NCBI RefSeq assembly: GCF_000425345.1
Contig: NZ_AUDG01000042.1
Location: 1-38,510, forward strand
DNA length: 38,510 nucleotides
Reading direction: 5' to 3'
From: Rheinheimera baltica DSM 14885
GTDB taxonomy: Bacteria > Pseudomonadota > Gammaproteobacteria > Enterobacterales > Alteromonadaceae
Position numbers and translations under genes: made by a program
Part shown: piece after piece, positions 27,671 through 36,568 of the stretch
Layout: each line of letters opens with the position of its first letter
Numbering within the stretch: position 1 is the stretch's first letter
Notes under the pieces: generated by a model
The model's input: only the letters and a program-made list of their open reading frames with translations
Databases searched by the model: none
Told to the model about the DNA's origin: nothing

Positions 27671-29473
27671 ATGCGCGGTATGCGCTCTGCAGCAAAGCAA
27701 CCAGAACCCGCCAAAAGGCCGGAAGCCGTTAATCTAAAACAGACGTTGGCCATGCTATGGCCGTACTTATGGCAGTTTAAATACCGCGTATTGCTGGCAT
27801 TGCTGGCACTTATTGCGGCCAAGGCTGCTGTGCTACTGATGCCGCTGGCGCTTAAGTACATTGTTGATGCCCTGGACAGTGGCCAGCAAAGCTTGCTTGT
27901 TGTGCCAGCTGCACTGTTATTACTTTACGGCGGTTTGCGCTTTGCCACCGTGTTTTTTGGTGAAGTTCGCGACGCACTGTTTGGCCGGGTTACCGAGCAT
28001 GCTATGCGCAAGCTTGGGCTGCGGGTATTTCAGCATTTACACAGTTTAGAACTTGCCTTTCATTTAGACCGCCAAACCGGGGGCATTAGCCGCGATATTG
28101 AGCGAGGCAGCAATGGCCTGAGTTTTCTAATGCGGTTTTTAATGTTTAATATCGCCCCCACCCTGTTTGAAATACTGGCGGTGGCGCTGATTTTTGCCAC
28201 GCTGTTTTCGCCCTGGTATTCGCTGGTAACTGTTCTTGCAGTTGGTATCTATATCTTTTTTACCGTAATCATTACCGAGTGGCGCAATAAATATACCCGC
28301 GAAGCCAACCAGGCAGATAACACCACAAACAGCCGCGCAATTGACAGCCTGTTAAATTACGAAACAGTAAAATACTTTAACAACGAGCAATACGAAGCTC
28401 AGACCTACGATAGCTTTTTAGCCAAATGGGAGCAGGCCAGACTAAAAAACCGGCTTAGCTTGCTGGCACTAAACTCGGGCCAGGCACTTATTATTGCTGC
28501 CGCTATTACCGCTTTAATGTGGCTTGCTGCAGATGAGGTAGTAAACAAACAGCTAACTCTCGGCGATTTGGTTATGGTCAATGCCTACATGATCCAGCTG
28601 TTTTTACCGCTAAATTTTTTAGGCTTTGTTTACCGCGAAATACGTCGTGCACTAACCGATTTAGAAAACATGCTGGGATTACTTAAGCGTAAACCACAGA
28701 TCACGGATGCAGCAGGTGCCAGCACCTTGCAGTTAACTAAAGGTGAAATACGCTTTGAGCAAGTTGCGTTTCAGTATCAACCAGAACGCCCCATACTGCA
28801 GCAATTAAACTTTACCGTGCCGGCGGGCAGCAAAGTGGCTATTGTTGGTGCCAGTGGCGCAGGCAAAAGCACCATTGCCCGTCTGCTATATCGCTTTTAC
28901 ACCACTAGTGCGGGCCGTATTTGCATTGATGGGCAGGATATCAGTACCGTAACGCTGGACAGCTTACGCCGTGCTATAGCTATAGTGCCGCAAGATACGG
29001 TCTTGTTTAACAGCAGCATTCGCGAAAATATTCGCTACGGTCGCCCTGATGCCAGCGAAGCCGATATAGACCAAGCCATTGCACTGGCGCACTTACAGCA
29101 CTTTATTGCCAGCTTGCCGCAAGGTGATGCCACCTTGGTAGGTGAGCGCGGATTAAAAGTGTCCGGTGGCGAGAAACAGCGTATTGCTATCGCCCGCGCT
29201 ATTTTAAAACGCTCACCCATACTGCTGTTTGACGAAGCCACTTCGGCGCTGGATTCCGCTTCCGAGCAGGCTATATTGCAAGCAATGCGCGAAGTTGCCC
29301 GCAACCATACCAGCGTGGTTATTGCGCACCGGCTGTCTACCATTACCGACGCTGACAACATTATTGTACTAAAACACGGCCAGCTGGCAGAACAAGGTAG
29401 CCACGACGAGTTGCTAGCGGCGGGCGGCGAGTATGCCCGTATGTGGCAATTACAGCAAAAGCAACAACAGTAA
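27671..29473 (+). CDS. Atm1-type ABC exporter (fused membrane and ATPase domains)
   Basis: The 600-residue half-transporter has an N-terminal six-helix ABC transporter domain (about 25-330) and a nucleotide-binding domain (about 350-595). Walker A is GASGAGKST at 393-401, the signature is VSGGEKQ at 497-503, and Walker B is ILLFDEATSALD. NYETVKYFNNEQYE in the membrane domain is a hallmark of the Atm1/ABCB7/HMT1 group. Members export glutathione-linked compounds or metal conjugates; the exact substrate cannot be read here. AAGGA precedes the ATG. It forms a likely operon with ppnP. Confidence 0.9.
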   Translation: MRGMRSAAKQPEPAKRPEAVNLKQTLAMLWPYLWQFKYRVLLALLALIAAKAAVLLMPLALKYIVDALDSGQQSLLVVPAALLLLYGGLRFATVFFGEVRDALFGRVTEHAMRKLGLRVFQHLHSLELAFHLDRQTGGISRDIERGSNGLSFLMRFLMFNIAPTLFEILAVALIFATLFSPWYSLVTVLAVGIYIFFTVIITEWRNKYTREANQADNTTNSRAIDSLLNYETVKYFNNEQYEAQTYDSFLAKWEQARLKNRLSLLALNSGQALIIAAAITALMWLAADEVVNKQLTLGDLVMVNAYMIQLFLPLNFLGFVYREIRRALTDLENMLGLLKRKPQITDAAGASTLQLTKGEIRFEQVAFQYQPERPILQQLNFTVPAGSKVAIVGASGAGKSTIARLLYRFYTTSAGRICIDGQDISTVTLDSLRRAIAIVPQDTVLFNSSIRENIRYGRPDASEADIDQAIALAHLQHFIASLPQGDATLVGERGLKVSGGEKQRIAIARAILKRSPILLFDEATSALDSASEQAILQAMREVARNHTSVVIAHRLSTITDADNIIVLKHGQLAEQGSHDELLAAGGEYARMWQLQQKQQQ

Positions 29474-29479
29474 TAGGCT

Positions 29480-29508
29480 GCACTGGCGCTTACTGCCAGT
29501 GCTTGTTT
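29480..29508 (+). terminator. Possible weak terminator after the ABC exporter
   Basis: GCACTGGC (29480-29487) and GCCAGTGC (29495-29502) form a perfect 8-bp stem with a 7-nt loop, followed by TTGTTT. The tail is interrupted, so partial read-through into the M2 peptidase gene is likely. Confidence 0.5.
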
Positions 29509-29557
29509 ATACTGCGTTGGCTAAAACCATAATAACAAGCCCAATTAAAGGTGCCTT

Positions 29558-31393
29558 ATGACCCCATTTAAACGCTCTGCCACAGCTTTTTTTGTCACCT
29601 CTACCCTATTGCTTAGTGCCTGCAGCCCACAGCAACAAGCCGCACCGGTAAAAGCCGAGCAAAAACAATTAACGCAAGCCGATGCCGAAGCCTTTCTGGC
29701 TGATACCGAGAAGAAACTAGAGCAACTGTATTTAGAGTCAAACCGCGCCGAGTGGATATACGCTAACTTTATTACCGAAGACACGGCATCACTGGCTGCA
29801 GATGTTAATGAAAAGCTGACTGTAGAAATGGTCAACCTGGCTACAGCAGCAGCAAAGTTTGATCAGGTGGCACTGTCTGAAGACAGTCGCCGTAAACTGG
29901 ATAAACTCAAATTAGCCTTAACCTTACCCGCACCACAAGATGCCGCTAAAACAGCAGAAATGGCCAAGCTTGTTGCCGAATTGGGAGGCCTGTATGGCAA
30001 AGGCAAATACTGTAAAGCGGATGGCAGCTGCTTATCATTAGGCGACATGTCGGCCATTATGGCCAGTAGCCGCGATTACAACGAACAGTTAGAAATGTGG
30101 CAAGGCTGGCGCGAAATAAGTAAACCAATGCGCCCGTTGTATCAGCGGTTAATTGCGTTAACCAACGAAGGTGCCAAAGAGTTAGGTTATGCTGACACAG
30201 GTGCCATGTGGCGTTCAAAATACGATATGCCCGCCGATGACTTTGCTAAAGAGCTAGACCGGGTGTGGGAGCAGGTAAAACCGTTATATGAATCCTTACA
30301 CTGTCATGTGCGTAGTAAATTAGCCGAACAATATGGTACCGACAAAGTGGCTTTGGATAAGCCTATTCCGGCACATCTGCTAGGGAATATGTGGGCGCAA
30401 AGCTGGGGCAATATCTATGATCTGGTGGCGCCGCAAGACGCCGATCCAGGCTATGATGTCACTGAGTTATTAGCAAAACACAACTACGACGAAATCAAAA
30501 TGGTTCGTGGTGCTGAAGCGTTTTTTAGCTCACTGGGGTTTGACCCATTACCCGAAACGTTTTACCAGCGCTCGCTATTTTTAAAACCAGCCGATCGCGA
30601 TGTTGAATGCCATGCATCAGCCTGGGACTTAGACGCCAAAGACGATTTGCGTATTAAAATGTGTATTCAGCGCACTGGTGAAGAGTTTTCAGTAATTCAC
30701 CATGAACTGGGACACAACTACTACCAGCGCGCCTATAAAGACCAGCCAGTGTATTTTCAGGAAAGCGCCAACGACGGCTTTCACGAAGCCATTGGCGACA
30801 CTATTGCGTTGTCCGTTACGCCAGGCTACTTAAAGCAAATTGGTTTACTGGACACCGTACCTGACGAGTCAAAAGACATTGGCTTATTGCTGAAAATGGC
30901 CATGGACAAAATTGCTTTTGTGCCGTTTGGTTTAATGGTTGATCAATGGCGCTGGAAAGTGTTTAACGGCGACATAGCCCCCGAGCAATACAACGAAGCC
31001 TGGTGGCAACTGCGGGAAAAATATCAAGGTGTTGCAGCACCCGTGGCTCGTAGCGAAGCCGACTTTGACCCAGGTGCAAAATACCATGTGCCGGGCAACG
31101 TGCCTTATACCCGTTATTTCTTAGCGCACATTCTGCAGTTCCAGTTCCATAAGGCACTATGCGATATCGCAGGAAATGAAGGCGCCGTGCATCGCTGCTC
31201 TATTTACAACAGTAAAGAAGCCGGTGCTAAGCTAAACCAAATGCTGGAAATGGGCTCAAGCCAAAGCTGGCAACAAGCGCTGGAAGTGGTAACCGGCAAA
31301 CCAGAAATGGACGCCACAGCCATTCTGGCCTACTTCGCCCCGCTGCAAGCCTATTTAGACGAGCAAAACAAAGGCCAGCAATGCGGCTGGTAA
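29558..31393 (+). CDS. M2-family peptidyl-dipeptidase, ACE-like lipoprotein
   Basis: The 611-residue protein has a lipoprotein signal ending LSAC with lipidated Cys22, so it is probably on the outer membrane or in the periplasm. The gluzincin zinc site is H382-E-L-G-H386 (in VIHHELGHNYYQRAY) with third ligand E410 (in FHEAIGD), the arrangement of angiotensin-converting enzyme. Length matches single-domain ACE. M2 enzymes remove C-terminal dipeptides. AAAGG precedes the ATG. A strong terminator follows 17 nt after the stop. It could trim periplasmic or environmental peptides; the natural substrate is unknown. Confidence 0.93.
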   Translation: MTPFKRSATAFFVTSTLLLSACSPQQQAAPVKAEQKQLTQADAEAFLADTEKKLEQLYLESNRAEWIYANFITEDTASLAADVNEKLTVEMVNLATAAAKFDQVALSEDSRRKLDKLKLALTLPAPQDAAKTAEMAKLVAELGGLYGKGKYCKADGSCLSLGDMSAIMASSRDYNEQLEMWQGWREISKPMRPLYQRLIALTNEGAKELGYADTGAMWRSKYDMPADDFAKELDRVWEQVKPLYESLHCHVRSKLAEQYGTDKVALDKPIPAHLLGNMWAQSWGNIYDLVAPQDADPGYDVTELLAKHNYDEIKMVRGAEAFFSSLGFDPLPETFYQRSLFLKPADRDVECHASAWDLDAKDDLRIKMCIQRTGEEFSVIHHELGHNYYQRAYKDQPVYFQESANDGFHEAIGDTIALSVTPGYLKQIGLLDTVPDESKDIGLLLKMAMDKIAFVPFGLMVDQWRWKVFNGDIAPEQYNEAWWQLREKYQGVAAPVARSEADFDPGAKYHVPGNVPYTRYFLAHILQFQFHKALCDIAGNEGAVHRCSIYNSKEAGAKLNQMLEMGSSQSWQQALEVVTGKPEMDATAILAYFAPLQAYLDEQNKGQQCGW

Positions 31394-31410
31394 GCTAACC
31401 GCTATATTAA

Positions 31411-31443
31411 TAACAAGCCCGCGAAAGCGGGCTTGTTATTTTT
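31411..31443. terminator. Intrinsic terminator after the M2 peptidase gene
   Basis: AACAAGCCCGC and GCGGGCTTGTT pair around GAAA, followed by ATTTTT on the plus strand. The minus-strand copy also has some T residues, so it may serve the convergent GGDEF gene too. Confidence 0.88.
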
Positions 31444-31494
31444 ACAGCAATTAACATTTAGGGTGGCCGTACAACTTAAAGACCGAAAGAGGTG

Positions 31495-32652
31495 TTAAGG
31501 CTGCTGATACACCACAACCTTGTTGCGGCCTGTGTGTTTGGCATTGTAAAGAGCGATATCTGTTTGCTCTATTAGTTCATCAGGCTCAGCAAAAGTTGAC
31601 GTACTGCTAATACCAATACTGATGGTCATTTTAAGGTTTGGTTCCACAGCCATCGCAGTGTGTGCAACTGCCTTGCGTAGTCGCTCAGCAATAAGTATTG
31701 CTGTTGCTTCATCGGTGTCGGGTAAGCAGAGTAAGAATTCTTCACCGCCGTAGCGAAATAGTAAGTCATAGTCACGCAGCTGTTCGCTGGCAATATCAAC
31801 GACATGCATGATAGCGCGGTCGCCGGTTTTATGGCCGTGCTGATCGTTTACTTGTTTAAAGTGGTCAATGTCAAACAGCAGCAGGCTAAGTGTTGTACCG
31901 CTGCGCTGTCCACGGTTAAGCTCAGCAACTAGCCTTGTTTGCAGCGAGCGGCGGTTTAACAGCCCTGTTAACGCGTCACGCTCAGAGACATGAAGTAATG
32001 CGAGCCGCTGTTGTGAATGGCTTAACATGATGACACAGCCAATCATTAAAATGGCAAAGGCGGTAAGACTGAAAAAACCAATGCTATGAATTAGTGCACT
32101 TTGCTGTGTATGTACAATTTGAAAATGCTCTAGCAGCATGTAAGTGGAGCGTAAGGTGAATTGAATAATATTAAAGGCAAAGGTGGCAATAAAAGCTAAA
32201 TACACCCGCCCCAGATCGCTGTGCCGCTGACGCCAAAGCATATTTATACTCCACAGGTTAAATGCCAGGACTAAGGGAATGGCAAATAGCATGCGGTTAG
32301 CGGTGGCACTGCTGGCAAAATCTGTTAGTTGAATAAGATAAATGGGAATAAGCAACAACAATAGCCATTGTCTTTTCGCGGATAACTGCAAGTGGCGGTG
32401 AATGCCGCAGGCTAATGCCAAGTGCGCACCAACACTACAGGTATTAGATAACGCAGGCACCAGCCAATAAGGCAAACTGGTGATACTGCCATTCACCGTG
32501 CTCAAAAGGGCATTAACTAACATTAGCACGGCGGCTAATATAAAATATCGCTGATAACGGAATTGACGTTCTGATTTATATTGCAACACCAACAATGCCG
32601 CAAAGGTGGCGGCAATAAAGGCGTTTACAATACTTAGCGTAAGCACATCCAT
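31495..32652 (-). CDS. Integral-membrane diguanylate cyclase
   Basis: The 385-residue protein has six to seven predicted membrane helices in about 1-215 as its sensor. A GGDEF domain of about 225-385 follows, opening DALTGLLNRRSLQTRL. The active-site motif is GGEEF at 302-306 and an RxxD I-site is at R293-D296, so it should make c-di-GMP with product inhibition. The membrane part resembles small uncharacterised sensor regions and does not reveal a ligand. It is convergent with the M2 peptidase gene and monocistronic by layout. Target outputs such as biofilm or motility are inferred only from the family. Confidence 0.9.
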   Translation of the reverse strand: MDVLTLSIVNAFIAATFAALLVLQYKSERQFRYQRYFILAAVLMLVNALLSTVNGSITSLPYWLVPALSNTCSVGAHLALACGIHRHLQLSAKRQWLLLLLIPIYLIQLTDFASSATANRMLFAIPLVLAFNLWSINMLWRQRHSDLGRVYLAFIATFAFNIIQFTLRSTYMLLEHFQIVHTQQSALIHSIGFFSLTAFAILMIGCVIMLSHSQQRLALLHVSERDALTGLLNRRSLQTRLVAELNRGQRSGTTLSLLLFDIDHFKQVNDQHGHKTGDRAIMHVVDIASEQLRDYDLLFRYGGEEFLLCLPDTDEATAILIAERLRKAVAHTAMAVEPNLKMTISIGISSTSTFAEPDELIEQTDIALYNAKHTGRNKVVVYQQP

Positions 32653-32850
32653 TACTATTATGACTGCTTGTACCTTAATTCACAGCGCCGCAAAATAGCA
32701 CAAAAAAACAGCATCGACAATTGTTAAAAACGAGGTGAAAGGGTAATTGTACGTTTAACATTGACGGTTCGCATTCAACTCAACCGGGAGAACTAAGGCT
32801 GGGTATGAAAACGCGGCGGAGCTACTTAACTATTCTTTAAACAACCAAGT

Positions 32851-32877
32851 AAAAAACCTGCTACATGCAGGCTTTTT
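32851..32877. terminator. Bidirectional intrinsic terminator after the Asp-box lipoprotein gene
   Basis: CCTGC (32857-32861) and GCAGG (32867-32871) form the stem around TACAT. It is followed by T6 on the minus strand and C plus T5 on the plus strand. It most likely ends the minus-strand lipoprotein transcript, whose stop is at 32911. Confidence 0.7.
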
Positions 32878-32910
32878 ATTTTTTAACGGTGCGAGGCGTA
32901 TAGCCGCTAC

Positions 32911-33984
32911 TTACTCTAACCGTACTTTCATCATGCCGCCTTTATACAAACCCAGGTATAAATAGGACTGCTGTTGCTGCTGTACCAGCAACATACTGCG
33001 CACACCGCCTAATAAATCTGCCATACCTTGATACTGTAAGCTTTGCCAACTTTGGCCAGCATCGTCAGACCATTGCAAAATAAGCGGTTGCGGCTCGCTA
33101 AAGCTCTTGTTCCATCCTGCGGTGTACAAGCGACCATTTCGATTAGGGTCTATTGCCACATCAAAGTAAAATCGGTGATTAGCCTCTGGTAACAGGCTTG
33201 TCCAGCTGGCGCCGTTGTTTGTGGTCATAACAATGCCGCCCTCGCCGCAGGCATAAACAGCATTGTTGGCAAAACGCACGTTGTAATACACGCTGGGATC
33301 GGGCAATAACTCACTAAACGCTTGCGTATGCCCATCGGCTAACCGATAACTGAACAAGACACCATTTTCAATAGCGCCCTGCCCTCCCCACCAGATCTGG
33401 CTGCGTTCAGGCGTTAACGCTAATGCACTGTTGGGTTGAGCCAACATGTTCCAGTCACCTTGAAGCTTTTGCCAACTGATGCCTAAGTTATCCGATTGGG
33501 CTAGCACACCATGCCCCGTGGCGTATAAACGTTGTTGCAGCGGATCGTAGTGCAAAGCGTAAATACCTTCATGCTCGCCATTTTCGCCAAAAGGACGCGA
33601 CACCTCCAGCCAACTGTCACCAGCGTCAAAAGATTCTTGCAGATGAATTCCCGCAGATTCAGTATCATTTTGCAGGTTCACCGCCGCCAACCAATGTTGG
33701 TCGGTAATCATAGCCAAATCTTGCAACTCATAGCCTTCTAACCCTATTAACTGCCAGCTATTTTGCTGTGGCTGCTGTTGATATAAGCCGTTGTTGGTTA
33801 AAGCCAGAATATTGTCTTGTTGCTGATACAACCGCTTAATGATTAGCCCACTAAGACCTTGATGAGTAAATTCAAACGGCTCCGGCGTTGAAACCGGAGG
33901 CGGTTGTAATGGTGCGGTATCGCTATTACAGCCGCTTAGTGCAAACCAACACAGTAACCACAGTAGAACATTACGCAATTTCAT
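32911..33984 (-). CDS. Lipoprotein with Asp-box (sortilin/YCF48-like) beta-propeller
   Basis: The 357-residue protein has a lipoprotein signal ending LSGC with lipidated Cys19. A Pro-rich spacer is followed by a repeat-built domain. Four Asp-box-type motifs (S/T-x-D/N-x-G-x-S-W) are visible: SFDAGDSWLEV, SDNLGISWQKL, TTNNGASWTSL and SDDAGQSWQSL, separated by strand-rich segments. This indicates a propeller related to BNR/sialidase-like, sortilin or YCF48 repeats. No catalytic sialidase residues are evident, so binding is likelier than catalysis. It is divergent from a secreted hydrolase gene. Function unknown. Confidence 0.8.
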   Translation of the reverse strand: MKLRNVLLWLLCWFALSGCNSDTAPLQPPPVSTPEPFEFTHQGLSGLIIKRLYQQQDNILALTNNGLYQQQPQQNSWQLIGLEGYELQDLAMITDQHWLAAVNLQNDTESAGIHLQESFDAGDSWLEVSRPFGENGEHEGIYALHYDPLQQRLYATGHGVLAQSDNLGISWQKLQGDWNMLAQPNSALALTPERSQIWWGGQGAIENGVLFSYRLADGHTQAFSELLPDPSVYYNVRFANNAVYACGEGGIVMTTNNGASWTSLLPEANHRFYFDVAIDPNRNGRLYTAGWNKSFSEPQPLILQWSDDAGQSWQSLQYQGMADLLGGVRSMLLVQQQQQSYLYLGLYKGGMMKVRLE

Positions 33985-34148
33985 TATGTCTCCTAAAACA
34001 GGCCATGCAGACGTTAGCCTTTACACCGCCCTTTGGTTAAACTCACAAATATAAAACCATGAATGAAACATCAATGTTGTCAATATTGGTAATCGGTGTG
34101 AACTTAATGCGACAATGCGCCGCATAAAATATCAGAGAAAATTAATAA

Positions 34149-35030
34149 ATGATTATTAGCATAAAGCGACTATTACTGTGGTTGGTAACAGTTTGCTTGC
34201 TAACATTGCCTGCATTGGCAGAGGTTCAGCTGCATACCACTGCGGTGGGTGACTACCAGTTATATCTACCCAAAGCTGCGGCGAAAAATATTTTGGTGCT
34301 GGCGCATGGCATGTTAGGTAAAAACCAACAAGCAGCAGCACAGGCAAAAATCTATACCGAGCGCTGGATACCCTATGCTGAAAAGTATGGCTTAATTATT
34401 ATTGCGCCAGCTTTTGACAACGAACGCTTTGGTAACCTGTCGCAAGGCTATGGTGGGTATCGTAATTTGTTTGGCAAATATATTGGTGCTGACGATTTTG
34501 TGCATCAGTTGGTAGAACAATATCGCAGTAAAACACAAACTGGCGCCAGCCAGTTTTACTTATACGGCCACTCTGCCGGTGGTCAGTTTGTTGCCCGTTA
34601 CGTAGTTACTCACCCCGAACGTGTTATCAAAGCCGTTATTAGCGCAGCGGGCCGCTATTCTTACCCGGACGATCGCGTGCCCTGGCCTTACGGTGCCGGG
34701 CGCCTTAATAAAAAAATTAGTTGGGACAGTGGTGCTGTTGTGCGGCATGAACGCGTCAGCCCGCAACTGCTTAATTACGCAAAAGCGGCTGATAAAACGC
34801 AGATAGTGATCGGCGCTCTGGACACCAAAGCTCAGGATAGACGAGCAGCACATATCGGCAGTAACCGGATAGAATTTGCACATAGCTGGGCTGAAGCAGT
34901 AAATGACCTTGCCACACGCTATGATATGAAGGCAAATATTAAGGTGCATCTGGTCGCAGGTATTGGCCATGACTCCGCTAAGCTAACGCCTAAAGCAGCT
35001 TCATTGTTATTTGCGGATCTAAACCGATAA
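34149..35030 (+). CDS. Secreted alpha/beta hydrolase, esterase/PHB-depolymerase-like
   Basis: The 293-residue protein has a signal peptide (1-24, ending PALA). VLAHGMLG is the oxyanion-hole region. The nucleophile elbow is GHSAGG with Ser142; His274 (in GIGHDSA) and Asp225 or Asp230 complete a plausible triad. The general plan is that of periplasmic esterases and polyhydroxybutyrate-depolymerase-like hydrolases; the substrate is not evident. It converges with yjjG with only 12 nt between stops and no visible terminator. It diverges from the Asp-box lipoprotein, so the two may share regulation. Confidence 0.82.
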   Translation: MIISIKRLLLWLVTVCLLTLPALAEVQLHTTAVGDYQLYLPKAAAKNILVLAHGMLGKNQQAAAQAKIYTERWIPYAEKYGLIIIAPAFDNERFGNLSQGYGGYRNLFGKYIGADDFVHQLVEQYRSKTQTGASQFYLYGHSAGGQFVARYVVTHPERVIKAVISAAGRYSYPDDRVPWPYGAGRLNKKISWDSGAVVRHERVSPQLLNYAKAADKTQIVIGALDTKAQDRRAAHIGSNRIEFAHSWAEAVNDLATRYDMKANIKVHLVAGIGHDSAKLTPKAASLLFADLNR

Positions 35031-35042
35031 CTAAAAAATGCA

Positions 35043-35717
35043 TTAACCGAGCAACCACTGCTGTAGCTGCGCCAGCGAGCTGACTTCATGGTGCGGGATT
35101 ATCCCTTCAGGGCGCGAAGCGCCGTGACGGTTTAACCAACAGGTGTCAATACCGGCGTTGATACCGCCTTTAATATCGGCATGGGGGTTATCACCCACCA
35201 TTAAAATCTGGTTTTTAGGAGGGTGGTTCATTAAAGCAAAAGCATGATTAAAAATGCCGATATCGGGTTTGGCTACCCCTACTTGCTCAGAAATCACTAA
35301 TGCTGAGAAGACATCAGCAAAACCAGTACGGGCTAAACGTATTTGCTGTAGCTCGGTAAAGCCATTGGTAATAATACCCAACTTTGCACGGCCTTTTAAC
35401 GCCCGAATAAGCTCTGTGGCACCAGGAAGTGTGGTGCAAATATCCGCCATCGCCTGCATAAAAGCACTATTTAGGGCATTGGCGCTGTGGTTTAGCTTTT
35501 GTGCCCAGGGTGTGAAGCGGCTAACTTGTAGCTGCTGGGCGCTAATGTCGCCCTGTTGATACTGCTGCCATAATGGCAGGTTAATTGACTGGTAATATTC
35601 ATAGTCTTCAGCGCTAAACTGATACTGATGCCGGGAAAACATCAGCTGTAAGCCTTTAAAGGCATCAAAATGAAACAAGGTTTCATCGGCGTCAAATAAA
35701 ATCCACTTATAGCGCAC
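35043..35717 (-). CDS. yjjG: YjjG, HAD-family nucleotidase
   Basis: The 224-residue HAD phosphatase has motif I FDADET (D9 nucleophile, D11), motif II ITNG, the motif III lysine in GVAKPD and motif IV MVGDNPHADIKGG. FDADETLFHFDAFKGLQLMF and LGIITNGFTELQQIRL are close to E. coli YjjG, which dephosphorylates dUMP, dTMP and UMP and guards against non-canonical pyrimidine nucleotides. It lies 70 nt after the SBP gene on the same strand. Length matches E. coli (225). Confidence 0.93.
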   Translation of the reverse strand: MRYKWILFDADETLFHFDAFKGLQLMFSRHQYQFSAEDYEYYQSINLPLWQQYQQGDISAQQLQVSRFTPWAQKLNHSANALNSAFMQAMADICTTLPGATELIRALKGRAKLGIITNGFTELQQIRLARTGFADVFSALVISEQVGVAKPDIGIFNHAFALMNHPPKNQILMVGDNPHADIKGGINAGIDTCWLNRHGASRPEGIIPHHEVSSLAQLQQWLLG

Positions 35718-35787
35718 AAGCTACTCCAAAATAAACCAGCAAGCGGCAGTTTATCAGCTAAGCCAAGCTATTGCAGTGACTGAAGTA

Positions 35788-36531
35788 CTAGTCTACCTGC
35801 CAACGTTGTTTAATTTTTGCCAGAGTGCCATTTTGCTGCAACGTGGTAAACGCCTGCCGATAGCGCTCACGTAGAGCTGGGTCTGACTGATGATTAAAAG
35901 CTGCACATAATGGGTGGTTTAGTTCTTTGAGCTGAAGCACTTTTTCAAGTTGGTTTGCATCATAGCCTAATTGATTCGTTCGCCGGTATATCGATTTTTC
36001 GGCACTTATTACCAAATCTACCCGCTCTTTATACAACATACTTAGCGCATGCTCCGCTGTTGAGGTTCGCAAAAGTCTTTTTATGCCCTGCGCAGTTAAA
36101 TACTGATCTGGATTTGACGAAATACTCACTGCAATATGAAAAGGCTGCAAGTCCTGCAATGCCTGAAGTGGCTGCTCTATTTTTCCTTTTAGCGCCCAGA
36201 AAAATAACTGTTCGTTATCCAACTCAGCAACACAATCAAACAATGCCGCCCGTTCCGGGTTGTATGACAATGAGTAAATTAACACATTGTCGTTATTCAC
36301 TGCCTCGTAAAACGTGCGACCCCACGGGTTTACTTCAAAAGCTGGCGTATCACCTGTTAACGCAAACATGGCCTGCACCACTTCCGTGGCATAACCCCCA
36401 AGCTGGCCATCTTCTTGCTTTAACTGATAATAGCTACGATACTCGGTTACAACCCTAACAGTGGTAGCTTGTGCTAAGAAGCTTAACAACCACAGCGGCA
36501 GCAACAAGAGTATCGCTGTCTTATCGAGCAT
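35788..36531 (-). CDS. Periplasmic solute-binding protein, SBP family 3
   Basis: The 247-residue protein has a signal peptide (about 1-22, ending LAQA). A family-3 amino-acid-binding-like domain follows: VRVVTEYRSYYQLKQEDGQLGGYATEVVQAMF is the typical opening (seen as GQLGGYATEVVQAMF), then NPWGRTFYEA and ADLVIS-like LVISAEKSIY. No permease or ATPase gene adjoins it, so it may act as a sensor or orphan binding protein and not as a transporter component. It sits between mviM (37 nt upstream) and yjjG (70 nt downstream). Confidence 0.82.
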   Translation of the reverse strand: MLDKTAILLLLPLWLLSFLAQATTVRVVTEYRSYYQLKQEDGQLGGYATEVVQAMFALTGDTPAFEVNPWGRTFYEAVNNDNVLIYSLSYNPERAALFDCVAELDNEQLFFWALKGKIEQPLQALQDLQPFHIAVSISSNPDQYLTAQGIKRLLRTSTAEHALSMLYKERVDLVISAEKSIYRRTNQLGYDANQLEKVLQLKELNHPLCAAFNHQSDPALRERYRQAFTTLQQNGTLAKIKQRWQVD

Positions 36532-36568
36532 ATAATAAACATCCTATAAAAAAAGGTGACAGGTTTTT

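Noticed and set aside
32805-32840. 11-codon ATG frame upstream of the 32851-32877 terminator, plus strand
   Set aside because: The ribosome-binding site is poorly spaced, no good promoter is seen, and the terminator is better explained by the minus-strand lipoprotein gene.
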